The notes under the pieces were generated by a model. That model was given only the letters and a program-made list of their open reading frames with translations. It searched no databases and was not told the DNA's origin. DNA of 63,954 bases from Bacteroidetes bacterium HGW-Bacteroidetes-7 (GTDB lineage: Bacteria > Bacteroidota > Bacteroidia > Bacteroidales > UBA932). Numbering within the stretch: the first letter of the stretch is position 1; every line of letters begins with the position of its first letter. The stretch is from the NCBI GenBank assembly GCA_002842465.1, contig PHDA01000015.1, positions 1 to 63,954 of the forward strand, read 5' to 3'. The translations under genes and the position numbers were made by a program. Below are positions 34,449-43,388 of the stretch, in pieces.

Positions 34449-35459
34449 ATGGCAATTTTAGCATTTCAAAAACCCGATAAGGTAATAATGCTTGACGCAA
34501 CCGAAACATTTGGTCGCTTTGAGTTTAGACCTCTGGAGCCGGGCTACGGCATAACAGTAGGTAACGCTTTGCGCCGTATTCTTTTGTCGTCTCTAGAGGG
34601 CCATGCTGTCACAGCTGTTAAGATCCAGGGAGTAGACCATGAATTTGCGACTATCCCGGGAGTAATCGAAACAGTGGTTGACATCATACTAAACCTGAAA
34701 CAAGTTCGTTTTAAACGAATGATTGAGGGTGAAGATACAGAGATTGTAAACATTACGATAAGCGGCAAACAGGAGTTTACTGCAGAAGATATTTCAAAAC
34801 AGTTGTCTTCTTTTAAAGTACTCAATCCCGAGCTGCACATTTGCTCTATGGAGCCATCAGTCACCCTCTCAGTTGAACTGAGAATTGGTAAGGGCAGAGG
34901 CTATGTTGCAGCAGAGGAGAACCGTATTGAAGAGGCACCTATTGGTATCATCCCAATCGACTCAATTTACACTCCTATCAAGAATGTAAAGTACTCTGTA
35001 GAGAACTGGCGTGTCGAGCAGAAGACAGACTACGAGAAACTTAATTTAGAGATTACAACAGATGGTTCTATCCATCCCAAGGAGGCCCTTAAAGAGGCAG
35101 CAAAAATCCTTATTCATCACTTCATGTTGTTCTCGGATGAAAAGATAACTCTTGAAACACCGATAGAGGTTATAAGCAATGAGTTGGATGAGGAGTCACT
35201 CCGCATGCGCCATCTGTTAATGACCAAACTGGCTGATATGGAGCTGTCAGTAAGAGCACTCAATTGCCTGAAAGCGGCTGATATTGACACTCTTGCAGAC
35301 CTTGTGTCACTTCAAAGATCTGAACTGATGAAGTTCAGAAACTTTGGAAAAAAATCTCTTTCCGAGATCGACAACCTTGTTGAGCGCTACAGGCTTAACT
35401 TTGGTATGGATGTAACAAAGTATAATATTGAAAAGAAAGTTTTGAAAAATGAGGCATAA
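34449..35459 (+). CDS. rpoA: DNA-directed RNA polymerase subunit alpha
   Basis: Scaffold of RNA polymerase; the N-terminal domain dimerises and the C-terminal domain contacts DNA and activators. The start is ATG 34449 ([12 protein letters not shown]); the earlier open frame lies inside rps[21 protein letters not shown] and, in the C-terminal domain, LRNFGKKSL-like [16 protein letters not shown] are clear. 336 residues. It overlaps rplQ by 11 bp. Confidence 0.99.
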   Translation: MAILAFQKPDKVIMLDATETFGRFEFRPLEPGYGITVGNALRRILLSSLEGHAVTAVKIQGVDHEFATIPGVIETVVDIILNLKQVRFKRMIEGEDTEIVNITISGKQEFTAEDISKQLSSFKVLNPELHICSMEPSVTLSVELRIGKGRGYVAAEENRIEEAPIGIIPIDSIYTPIKNVKYSVENWRVEQKTDYEKLNLEITTDGSIHPKEALKEAAKILIHHFMLFSDEKITLETPIEVISNELDEESLRMRHLLMTKLADMELSVRALNCLKAADIDTLADLVSLQRSELMKFRNFGKKSLSEIDNLVERYRLNFGMDVTKYNIEKKVLKNEA

Positions 35460-36090
35460 TAAAACAATAAATCACCTTGGCCGTAAAAGCGGACACCGTA
35501 AAGCGATGTTGGCAAATATGGCTTCGTCACTCATAATTCACAAAAGAATTGAGACAACCTTGGCAAAGGCGAAAGCACTCAGAATGTACATCGAACCACT
35601 GATTACAAAATCTAAAGACGATACAACACATTCACGCCGTACAGTATTCTCGTACCTGAAGCAAAAAGAGGCAATTACAGAGCTTTTTCGCACAATTGCC
35701 CCAAAAATTGCTGATCGTCCGGGCGGATACACAAGAGTTCTTAAGCTTGGTTTCCGTAAAGGAGATGCTGCCGAGATGGCAATGATAGAGTTAGTTGACT
35801 TTAACGAAACAGCACTTGCATATGCAAAAACTGAGGTTAAAAAGAGCACAACCCGTCGTAGCCGCGCAAAAAAGAGTGAAGAGACAGAAGCAGAGGTAAA
35901 ACCTGCAGCAAAAGCTCCTAAAGCTAAAAAAGAGCCAAAAGCAGAAGCAAAAGCAGAAGTAAAAGCTGAAGAAGTAGTTGTAGCAGCACCGGTAGCAGAT
36001 GTAACTCCCGAAGTTGCGCCAGCAGCAGAGGCAGAGGCAACACCTGCAGCAGAAGCAACACCTGAAGCAGAAGAGCCAAAGGCAGAGTAA
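35449..36090 (+). CDS. rplQ: 50S ribosomal protein L17 with long acidic/Ala-rich C-terminal tail
   Basis: Large-subunit protein at the exit side. The core (1 to about 128) is typical: [20 protein letters not shown] and [20 protein letters not shown]. From about 129 to 213 the protein continues as a Lys/Ala-, then Ala/Glu/Pro/Val-rich low-complexity tail ending EEPKAE. Bacteroidota L17 is often longer than the 127 residues of E. coli, but 213 is long. After the stop, another frame carries a short tail-like peptide (36105-36143), which hints that the tail length has changed recently. Last gene of the cluster, followed by a terminator. Confidence 0.96.
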   Translation: MRHNKTINHLGRKSGHRKAMLANMASSLIIHKRIETTLAKAKALRMYIEPLITKSKDDTTHSRRTVFSYLKQKEAITELFRTIAPKIADRPGGYTRVLKLGFRKGDAAEMAMIELVDFNETALAYAKTEVKKSTTRRSRAKKSEETEAEVKPAAKAPKAKKEPKAEAKAEVKAEEVVVAAPVADVTPEVAPAAEAEATPAAEATPEAEEPKAE

Positions 36091-36177
36091 TTTTTAACAC
36101 ACAAGTGAGCGCTCCTGCAGTAACAAAACCAACAGCAGAGTAATCCACGCTCAAAGGTGCACATAGATAAAGAAAAA

Positions 36178-36204
36178 AGAGGTCTTATTAAGACCTCTTT
36201 TTTT
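36178..36204 (+). terminator. Terminator of the ribosomal supercluster
   Basis: AGAGGTCTT (36178-36186), loop ATT, AAGACCTCT (36190-36198), followed by a T-run to 36204; a run of A precedes the stem. About 90 nt after the rplQ stop. Confidence 0.95.
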
Positions 36205-36236
36205 ATATATAGTCGCCAATTCTGCTAGGAGCACAA

Positions 36237-36268
36237 TTTGTGAATTTCGAAAAGATATTGTATTTTGC
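36237..36268 (+). promoter_or_regulatory. Putative promoter of the cysteine-synthase-like gene
   Basis: TTTG at 36237-36240, exactly 20 bp, then TATTTTGC at 36261-36268, close to TAnnTTTG. The leader would be about 65 nt, with nothing else recognised in it. Confidence 0.5.
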
Positions 36269-36339
36269 GAAAAACCTAATAGCAGCGTGGTTTTTAGAGA
36301 ATTTATCCGACATAGTACAATAATTAAAATCCATAAAAT

Positions 36340-37449
36340 ATGGAAAACAGCCCGATTCAAAGAATTCAGCATTTGAGCAGTTTAGTTGGAAATACCCCGC
36401 TGCTGGAGATATTATTCAAGTACAAGGGGGAGGAGAGGAGAATTTATGCTAAGTCAGAGAACCTCAATATGACCGGCAGTATAAAGGACAGGATGGCCTT
36501 TACTATTTTATATAAGTCGTATAAAAACGGATCTCTCAAGCCGGGTGACACAATCATTGAGGCTACTAGTGGTAATACCGGAATTTCATTTTGTGCAATG
36601 GGAAGAGCTATGGGACATCCTGTAGTTATTTTTATGCCCAATTGGCTAAGTGTAGAGCGTTATAACCTTATCCAGAGCCTTGGCGCAAAAATTAATCTGG
36701 TAACTAAAGATGAGGGAGGCTTTCTTGGAAGTATTGCAATGGCAGAAAAGTTGGCAAAAGAGACTGAAAGTTCTTTTTTGCCAAGACAATTCTCCAACGA
36801 AAACAACATTCTTGCGCATTTTGAGACTACCGGGCCTGAGATCTGGAGCCAGATGACTTTCCGTAATCTTATACCAGATGCCTTTGTTGCCGGAGTAGGC
36901 ACCGGAGGAACTATTATGGGAACAGGCAGATATCTCAAAAAGATGAATTCACGAATTAAATTACACCCATTGGAACCTGCTAACTCCCCTACGTTAACAA
37001 CGGGATATAAAGTTGGAAGCCATAGGATACAAGGCATTTCGGATGAGTTTATCCCCTCAATTGTTAAGCTTAACGAATTGGATGAGGTAATTCAGGTTGA
37101 TGATGGAGATGCTATCATAATGGCTCAGCGGTTATCGGCAGAATTGGGTATCTCTGTAGGAATATCTTCAGGAGCCAATTTCCTTGGGGCACTAATTGCG
37201 CAAAACAAAATTGGTTCCAATGCGAAGGTTGTTACAATCTTTTCTGACTGTAACAAAAAATATCTCAGCACAGACCTTATGAGGCAAGAGCCTGTAAAAG
37301 AGGGTTTTTATTCTGCCGAAATTGAACTTGTTAGTTTTAGGGCTTTTAAGCGGGTATGTATAACCTGCTGCAATCCGGACGAATGTGTTGAGACATATTC
37401 GCCAGGTGATATTGCAGTAAATTTACTCCCAAAATGTGTGAGAAGGTAA
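36340..37449 (+). CDS. PLP-dependent cysteine synthase family protein with Cys-rich tail
   Basis: Fold-type II PLP enzyme related to CysK/CysM, which form cysteine from O-acetylserine (or a related donor) and sulfide. Lys49 in [10 protein letters not shown] should bind PLP; the substrate loop is TSGNTG and the phosphate loop [15 protein letters not shown]. Residues 1 to about 310 cover the enzyme. The last 40 or so add a segment with Cys at 340, 343, 344, 349 and 366 (pattern CxxCCxxxxC, then C four residues from the end), not seen in E. coli CysK. It might bind a metal or carry persulfide. The gene is single, convergent with the nucleoside transporter with one base between stops. Confidence 0.87.
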   Translation: MENSPIQRIQHLSSLVGNTPLLEILFKYKGEERRIYAKSENLNMTGSIKDRMAFTILYKSYKNGSLKPGDTIIEATSGNTGISFCAMGRAMGHPVVIFMPNWLSVERYNLIQSLGAKINLVTKDEGGFLGSIAMAEKLAKETESSFLPRQFSNENNILAHFETTGPEIWSQMTFRNLIPDAFVAGVGTGGTIMGTGRYLKKMNSRIKLHPLEPANSPTLTTGYKVGSHRIQGISDEFIPSIVKLNELDEVIQVDDGDAIIMAQRLSAELGISVGISSGANFLGALIAQNKIGSNAKVVTIFSDCNKKYLSTDLMRQEPVKEGFYSAEIELVSFRAFKRVCITCCNPDECVETYSPGDIAVNLLPKCVRR

Positions 37450-37450
37450 T

Positions 37451-39061
37451 TTAAGCAATTAACATTCCCACCATTGCGGCAGACATTAATGCAACAAGAG
37501 TTGCTCCAAGCAATGCTCTGAACCCGAAAGCACTCAAAACCGGCTTTTGATTGTTAGCCATTCCACCAACTCCCCCGATAAGGATTCCGATCGAAGCAAA
37601 GTTTGCAAAGCCACATAGTACGTATGTTGCCATAATTACAGATTTTGAAGAGACAAAGGCACCGGTGCGGATCATCTCTGCCAGACTCTGGTAGCCGATA
37701 AACTCTGTCATAATTAACTTCTCTCCAAGCAATCTTCCCACCAGACCAATGTCTGAACCGGAAACTCCGGTTAGCCATATTACAGGAGCAAAGAGATATG
37801 ATAATAAAAACTGCATTGACAATCCCTCAAAACGACCGTTTGTAGTATCTGCGATTATTGAATTTAGGGATGAGATATCACCGATCTTCATGAAAATTGC
37901 GTTGAAACCTGCAATAAGAGCATAAAATACAAGAAGCATAGCACCTACATTGGCAGCTAGTTTAAGTCCTTCGGTTGTACCGTTTGAGATGGCATCAAGA
38001 ACATTCTTCCCGATTTTTTCCTTAGGAACCTCTACAGTATTGTCGATCTCCTCGGTTTGAGGTTTTAAAATTTTTGCTATTGCAATCGCTCCGGGTGCAG
38101 CCATAATAGACGCTGAAAGCAAATGCTTTGCAAATTCAAGCTCCATCACTCTGTCTCCACCACCAAGCATGCCAATATATGCCGCAAGAACTCCACCTGC
38201 CATGGTTGACATTCCGGCAGTCATAATAAGCATTACCTCACTTTTAGTCATTTTTGGGATATACTCCTTAACCATAAGAGGAGCCTCAGTTTGACCAAGA
38301 AAAATATTACCGGCAGTAGAAAGTGACTCTGCTCCTGATAATTTCAAAGTCTTTGACAACAGCCAAGCCATTGCCCAGACAACTCTTTGCAGAATACCCA
38401 GATAGAAGAACAAGCTGGTAAGTGCCGAGAAGAATATGATCGTAGGAAGAATCTGAAGGGCAAATATGAATCCAAAACTATTTATGTCCATCAAAGACCC
38501 GAATAAGAATGTTGAACCTGCCTTGGTCCAGTCAAGAACAGCCACGAAGAGACTTCCCATAAACTCAAAAACGCTTTGTACAGCAGGAAATGCTATTACA
38601 GAAACTGCTATTGTAAACTGCATCAGGAGCGAGAACCCTACAGTTCTCCAGTTAACCTTTTTTCTATCAAGACTGAATATCCAGGCAATAAAGACAAGTG
38701 AGGCCATTCCCAGGATACCTCTTAGAATTGACCACAGATTCAGGCTGATCTCCTTTCTGGCCAGTATGTCTTTATAGGGGTTTTCGGTTGGGGCAGAAGC
38801 AACTTCGACAGGAGTTACTGTACTGTCAGGGTTGACTAAGTTACCCTCAACTCCGGCATTACCGTGCATTGAATGACCGGCTACTGAATGACCGGTTGAT
38901 GACCCGGCTGTTACTGAGCCGTGAGTAGTTTCCTTAGTATGTGCAGATTTATGCCCGCTTTCCGTTATTTGTATTGAATCTGAAACTCTGTTATGCTCCT
39001 GACCTTGCAGAATTGTTAATGTGAACAGAGTAAGTGTAATTATAAACAGCAGTTTTTTCAC
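37451..39061 (-). CDS. Concentrative nucleoside transporter (CNT family) with His-rich N-terminal domain
   Basis: Sodium- or proton-coupled nucleoside importer. The CNT core occupies about 110-536: GQTEAPLMVKEYIPKMTKSE is the family motif, with SASIMAAPGAIAIAKIL and GFANFASIGILIGGVGGMA. In front lies an unusual part: a signal-like hydrophobic stretch (3-20) and a polar segment of about 80 residues with seven His between 23 and 66 and many Ser, Thr and Gly, predicted outside the cytoplasm. Start codon is GTG at 39061. CNT proteins are usually 400-430 residues. Confidence 0.9.
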   Translation of the reverse strand: MKKLLFIITLTLFTLTILQGQEHNRVSDSIQITESGHKSAHTKETTHGSVTAGSSTGHSVAGHSMHGNAGVEGNLVNPDSTVTPVEVASAPTENPYKDILARKEISLNLWSILRGILGMASLVFIAWIFSLDRKKVNWRTVGFSLLMQFTIAVSVIAFPAVQSVFEFMGSLFVAVLDWTKAGSTFLFGSLMDINSFGFIFALQILPTIIFFSALTSLFFYLGILQRVVWAMAWLLSKTLKLSGAESLSTAGNIFLGQTEAPLMVKEYIPKMTKSEVMLIMTAGMSTMAGGVLAAYIGMLGGGDRVMELEFAKHLLSASIMAAPGAIAIAKILKPQTEEIDNTVEVPKEKIGKNVLDAISNGTTEGLKLAANVGAMLLVFYALIAGFNAIFMKIGDISSLNSIIADTTNGRFEGLSMQFLLSYLFAPVIWLTGVSGSDIGLVGRLLGEKLIMTEFIGYQSLAEMIRTGAFVSSKSVIMATYVLCGFANFASIGILIGGVGGMANNQKPVLSAFGFRALLGATLVALMSAAMVGMLIA

Positions 39062-39112
39062 GTGGTTAAAATTAGTATATACTTAGGTGGGCAAATATAG
39101 CTATTATATTAT

Positions 39113-39120
39113 TATCTTTG
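39113..39120 (+). promoter_or_regulatory. tgt promoter -7 box
   Basis: TATCTTTG, full match to TAnnTTTG, 19 nt before the tgt ATG. No clear -33 element. The leader would be about 13 nt. Confidence 0.5.
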
Positions 39121-39139
39121 GGCGTTATTTTTTACTAAT

Positions 39140-40270
39140 ATGCGATTCGAAAAAACAGCACAGGATACCGAATCTTCGGCACGTTGCGGGTTACTTTATA
39201 CAGACCACGGAGTTATTGAGACGCCCATTTTTATGCCGGTTGGGACCGTTGGTTCAGTAAAGGCAGTTTATCACAGAGATCTTAAAGAGGACATCAAAGC
39301 TCAGATAATACTCGGAAACACCTATCACCTTTATTTGAGGCCGGGTTTAGAGATTATTAAAAACGCCGGAGGGTTACATAAATTTATATCGTGGGACAGA
39401 CCCATTCTTACTGATAGTGGTGGATACCAAGTTTTTTCGCTTGCCGAAAACAGAAAGCTCACAGCAGAAGGGTGTATGTTTCGTTCGCATATTGATGGAT
39501 CGAAGCATTTTTTTAGCCCGGAAGGAGTTGTTGATATACAAAGAATAATCGGTGCTGATATTATTATGGCGCTTGACGAGTGCCCACCGGGTGATTCAGA
39601 TCATGCCTATGCAAAAAAATCGCTCAAGTTGACAATGCAGTGGCTCGAGAGAGGCATTAAACACTTTGATTCAACTGAACCGCTTTATGGTTATTCGCAA
39701 GCCTTTTTCCCTATAGTACAGGGGTGTGTTTATCCAGACCTCAGAAGAGAATCTGCAGAACACGCAGTTGCACTCAACAGAGAGGGATATGCAATCGGAG
39801 GTCTCTCGGTCGGAGAACCTGCAGAGATAATGTATGAGATGATAGAAGTTCTTGATCCCATTTTACCAAAAGACAAACCAAGGTACCTTATGGGCGTTGG
39901 AACGCCTGCAAACCTGCTTGAAGCCATCGAGAGAGGTATAGATATGTTCGATTGCGTAATGCCAACAAGAAACGCAAGAAACGGAATGCTCTTCACCTCA
40001 GAGGGAATGATAAATATCAGAAATAAAAAATGGGCAGACGATCACACCCCCATTGATGTGAATGGTACGTCCTTTGTAGATAATACTTATTCAAAAGCCT
40101 ATTTAAGGCACCTCTTTATTTCAGGGGAGATTTTAGGGGCTCAGATTGCAAGTGAACATAACCTGGCTTTCTATCTTAATTTGATGAAAGAGGCGCAGAA
40201 AAATATAAGAGAGGGCAATTTTAAAAAATGGAAAACTGCCGCAGTTAAAAAGCTTGAGACAAAACTTTAA
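39140..40270 (+). CDS. tgt: tRNA-guanine transglycosylase (queuine tRNA-ribosyltransferase)
   Basis: Exchanges G34 of GUN tRNAs for the queuosine precursor preQ1. Catalytic motifs: Asp92 in TDSGGYQVFSL, GGLSVGEP, and the nucleophile Asp271 in DCVMPTRNARNG; 376 residues. At 306-316, where E. coli has the zinc-binding CxCxxC, this protein reads DVNGTSFVDNT with no Cys at all, while the His in ASEHNL (340) remains; so the structural zinc site appears lost. I believe this is shared by other Bacteroidota but cannot check. The TAA overlaps the ATG of lptG. queG, later in the same pathway, is 2 kb downstream. Confidence 0.95.
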   Translation: MRFEKTAQDTESSARCGLLYTDHGVIETPIFMPVGTVGSVKAVYHRDLKEDIKAQIILGNTYHLYLRPGLEIIKNAGGLHKFISWDRPILTDSGGYQVFSLAENRKLTAEGCMFRSHIDGSKHFFSPEGVVDIQRIIGADIIMALDECPPGDSDHAYAKKSLKLTMQWLERGIKHFDSTEPLYGYSQAFFPIVQGCVYPDLRRESAEHAVALNREGYAIGGLSVGEPAEIMYEMIEVLDPILPKDKPRYLMGVGTPANLLEAIERGIDMFDCVMPTRNARNGMLFTSEGMINIRNKKWADDHTPIDVNGTSFVDNTYSKAYLRHLFISGEILGAQIASEHNLAFYLNLMKEAQKNIREGNFKKWKTAAVKKLETKL

Positions 40271-41361
40271 TGAAGGGTTTAAGATTAAATATCCTGGATA
40301 AATACATAATAAAGAAGTTCATAGGAACTTACTTTTTTGCTATTGTTATATTCATAGGGATAATTATCATTTTTGATGTCAGCGAGAAGATAGACAACTT
40401 TGTTGAAAAAGGGGCATCACTTCAAGCGATTGTTACCCAATATTACGGCAATTTTGTCCCTTACTTCATGAATATGTTCAGCCCGCTGTTCGTGTTTATC
40501 TCTGTAATATTTTTCACCTCAAAGCTTGCTTCCCATAGCGAGATTGTTGCTATGCTTTCCGGAGGTATCAGTTTTAAAAGGCTTATGTACCCCTATTTTA
40601 TATCCGCAACATTCATAGCTGCAATGAGTCTGACACTGAGCCTTTTTGTAATTCCTCCTGCAAACAGGGTCAGATTGGAATTCACCGACAAGTACATAAA
40701 GGATAAATTTATCAATACCAATAAGGATATTCACCTTCAGCTATCTCCCGGCAATTATGTTTATATGGAGTCTTTCAACAGCTGGAGTAATATTGCTACA
40801 AGGTTTACCCTCGAGACAATAGAGGGCCACTCAATTATCTCAAAACTTTCAGCAGAAACAGCAGTTTGGGACTCCACATCAAGAGGATGGAAGCTATATA
40901 GCTATTACATTAGAGACAATAAAGGAAATACCCAGGAGATTAAAACCGGGCACCAGATTGACACAATAATCAATCTCTCTGTTGAAGATTTAAATAAGAG
41001 GGATAATTACGTTGAATCATACAATTACCGGGAACTTAACGAAATGATCAAACTCCAGAAATTAAGGGGAGACAAAAGAGTTATTTACTCTCAGATAGAG
41101 AAGCAGACCCGATTTGCACTACCATTTTCTGCCTTTATTCTCACGCTAATTGGAGTTTCTCTTTCTGCAAAAAAGAAGAAAGGGGGTATTGGTATCAATA
41201 TTGGAATTGGACTTATGCTAAGCTTCTCATACATTCTCTCCCTTAGATTCAGCCAGATGTTTGTTCACGCAGGAGTTCTGCCAACATGGATAGCTTTGTG
41301 GATACCTAATATGTTGTACCTTCTTATTGCTCTGGGGCTATACAGAGCAGCTCCAAAATAA
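40270..41361 (+). CDS. LptF/LptG family LPS export permease
   Basis: Inner-membrane permease of the YjgP/YjgQ family that, with LptB, extracts LPS for transport to the outer membrane. The typical opening ILDKYIIKKFIGTYFFAIVI is followed by membrane segments near 60-80 and 100-125, a periplasmic beta-jellyroll of about 150 residues (IHLQLSPGNYVYMES), and three C-terminal segments. 363 residues suggests the LptG type. Start overlaps the tgt stop (TAATG). A second member is at 46505-47959. Confidence 0.92.
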   Translation: MKGLRLNILDKYIIKKFIGTYFFAIVIFIGIIIIFDVSEKIDNFVEKGASLQAIVTQYYGNFVPYFMNMFSPLFVFISVIFFTSKLASHSEIVAMLSGGISFKRLMYPYFISATFIAAMSLTLSLFVIPPANRVRLEFTDKYIKDKFINTNKDIHLQLSPGNYVYMESFNSWSNIATRFTLETIEGHSIISKLSAETAVWDSTSRGWKLYSYYIRDNKGNTQEIKTGHQIDTIINLSVEDLNKRDNYVESYNYRELNEMIKLQKLRGDKRVIYSQIEKQTRFALPFSAFILTLIGVSLSAKKKKGGIGINIGIGLMLSFSYILSLRFSQMFVHAGVLPTWIALWIPNMLYLLIALGLYRAAPK

Positions 41362-41399
41362 TAGATATTGGGTTAAAAACAGATGCTTGGCAGAAGGAG

Positions 41400-42350
41400 C
41401 TATTTGCGGACTTTTTTGCTAATCTCCTTTAACATATCGTCAACCATGTTGTCAAGTAACCAATGAGGATTCCATCCCCACTCATCTCTTGCACATGAGT
41501 CATCCATGTTGTCGGGCCATGAGGCCGAAATTTTATCCTTAACAGGATCGACTTCGTAGTTGAATATTGCCTCAGGAACTCTCTTTTTAATGGCAGCAAA
41601 AAGCTCCTTAGGAGAAAAGCTCATAGAAGTAACATTGAAACTGTTTCTGTGAACAAGGTTTTCAGCCGGGGCATCCATCAAATCAGTGCAAGCCTTAAGA
41701 GCATCCGGCATGTACATCATATCCATGAATGTGTTTTCAGGAATAGGGCACGTGTAGCGGCCGGTTTTTATAATTTCATAAAAAACCTCAACAGCATAAT
41801 CTGTTGTTCCACCTCCTGGTAGGGCTCCGTTTGAAATTATTCCGGGAAATCGTACACTTCTTGTATCTACTCCAAAGCGTGAAAAATAGTAGTCACTAAG
41901 TAATTCCCCTGAAACCTTGCAAACTCCGTAAATAGTATTTGGTCTCATGACTGTGTCCTGAGGTGTGTTTTTATGTGGAGTAGAGTGCCCGAAAGCCCCA
42001 ATTGAACTTGGTGTAAACAGAGAGCAGTTGAACTCTCTGGCAAGTTCCAAAGAATTAATAAGTGCACCCATATTTACATCCCAGGCAAGTTGAGGATTCT
42101 TTTCACCGGTAGCAGAAAGAAGGGCAACCAGATTGTAAATACGGCCGATCTTGTTTTTTGAGACAAGTTCACGATAGCCATTTACATCTAAAGCATCCAA
42201 AACTACAGATCTGCTTATTTCAGATAACTTTTCAACCACATCCTTTTTGAGATCTGCAGCTATTACATTATCTTCGCCATACAGCGACTGTAAATGAGGA
42301 ATAAGCTCTGTGCCGATTTGTCCGCCGGCTCCTACTACTAAAATGTTCAT
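41400..42350 (-). CDS. SDR-type L-threonine 3-dehydrogenase
   Basis: Extended short-chain dehydrogenase of 316 residues. Rossmann motif GAGGQIGTEL, catalytic Tyr and Lys in YGVCK, and the family segments TPSSIGAFG and RFPGIIS with the C-terminal ISASWPDNMDDSCARDEWGW place it with the SDR (not zinc) threonine dehydrogenases, which oxidise threonine to 2-amino-3-ketobutyrate with NAD+. Other NAD-dependent epimerases are less likely. It is a single gene divergent from queG; the partner 2-amino-3-ketobutyrate CoA ligase (kbl) is not adjacent. Confidence 0.9.
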   Translation of the reverse strand: MNILVVGAGGQIGTELIPHLQSLYGEDNVIAADLKKDVVEKLSEISRSVVLDALDVNGYRELVSKNKIGRIYNLVALLSATGEKNPQLAWDVNMGALINSLELAREFNCSLFTPSSIGAFGHSTPHKNTPQDTVMRPNTIYGVCKVSGELLSDYYFSRFGVDTRSVRFPGIISNGALPGGGTTDYAVEVFYEIIKTGRYTCPIPENTFMDMMYMPDALKACTDLMDAPAENLVHRNSFNVTSMSFSPKELFAAIKKRVPEAIFNYEVDPVKDKISASWPDNMDDSCARDEWGWNPHWLLDNMVDDMLKEISKKVRK

Positions 42351-42363
42351 CTTATATTAAATT

Positions 42364-42396
42364 TGAATATATTCTGTAATTAAAAGTGGGACAAAA
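42364..42396 (-). promoter_or_regulatory. Putative promoter of the threonine dehydrogenase gene
   Basis: On the minus strand TTTTG (plus 42396-42392), 20 bp, then TATATTCA (42371-42364), six of eight against TAnnTTTG counting the free positions. Leader would be under 10 nt. Confidence 0.4.
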
Positions 42397-42446
42397 GTAA
42401 GAAATTTATTAAAAAATATCATATTATTGTTAAACTCTTTTGAGAA

Positions 42447-43388
42447 ATGTCTCCTGATAAACTCCATACTATTATAAAGGACTTTTCAACGGAAATTGGA
42501 TTTGTTGCCTATGGAGCTATTGCAGTTAAGGAGTTTCTCAAAGAGACTGAATTTCTAACCCGGTCGATTGAACACTCCTATAACGGTTCAATGAAGTATC
42601 TGGCAAGGAATATTAATATAAGACAAAACCCACAGTTCTTACTTGAGGGGGCAAAGAGTATGATGGTTTTTTTGGCACCTTATAAACCCTTAGTAAGCCA
42701 ATCTAAGGAGTTCCCTTTGATATCTTCATACGCCTACGGGAGAGACTATCATCAAGTAATAAAAGATAAATTGCACAAGGTTGGAGAAAAATTGAAAGAG
42801 AGTATTCCTGTCGCAAAATATAGAGCTTTCACAGACTCCGCTCCAATTTTTGAAAGAGCAGCTGCCGAAGCAGCCGGCCTTGGCTTTATTGGAAGGAACA
42901 CATTTCTCATCAACAAAGATCATGGGTTACACACTTTGATTGGTGTTATCATTACAGATGCGGTACTACACTACAACAATGAGGTTGTTAAAAACGGTTG
43001 TGGGACCTGTACCCGATGTCTGGATAATTGTCCAACAGGAGCATTGGTAGAACAATTCAGCCTTGATTCAAGGCGATGCATATCTTACCAGACCATTGAA
43101 GACAAGAGTATGTTCGAGGAACAACTTTTTAAAACAGATAGAAAGGGGAGGGTTTTCGGGTGTGAAATATGTCTTGAGGTTTGCCCGTGGTCCATCAAGG
43201 GAGAGTCATCAAAATGGGATGAATTCAAGCCATTTGCTACACTCAACGGTAAAACATCCATTTCATTGACCTCTCAGGAGTGGTTGAATATGCAAGAAGC
43301 AGAATTTAATGCAATTTTCAAACACTCTCCCTTAAAAAGAGCAGGGTTAATCAAAATCAAAGACAATATTGTAAATTCGCAATTATGA
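42447..43388 (+). CDS. queG: Epoxyqueuosine reductase
   Basis: Cobalamin- and Fe-S-dependent reductase for the last step of queuosine formation in tRNA. Two [4Fe-4S] motifs: CGTCTRCLDNCPTGAL (with a later Cys in RRCISYQTIE) and CEICLEVCPWS. The N-terminal cobalamin-binding part includes YAYGRDYHQVIKDKL and AGLGFIGRNTFLI. 313 residues; the E. coli protein is longer at its C-terminus (HEAT-like repeats), which Bacteroidota members often lack. Its stop overlaps the next gene by ATGA. Confidence 0.95.
   Translation: MSPDKLHTIIKDFSTEIGFVAYGAIAVKEFLKETEFLTRSIEHSYNGSMKYLARNINIRQNPQFLLEGAKSMMVFLAPYKPLVSQSKEFPLISSYAYGRDYHQVIKDKLHKVGEKLKESIPVAKYRAFTDSAPIFERAAAEAAGLGFIGRNTFLINKDHGLHTLIGVIITDAVLHYNNEVVKNGCGTCTRCLDNCPTGALVEQFSLDSRRCISYQTIEDKSMFEEQLFKTDRKGRVFGCEICLEVCPWSIKGESSKWDEFKPFATLNGKTSISLTSQEWLNMQEAEFNAIFKHSPLKRAGLIKIKDNIVNSQL

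Noticed and set aside
35538-36164. A long antisense frame opposite rplQ, and another at 35924-36154
   Set aside because: They mirror the low-complexity coding tail of L17; composition is Ala/Leu/Ser-rich by complementarity and no start context is seen.
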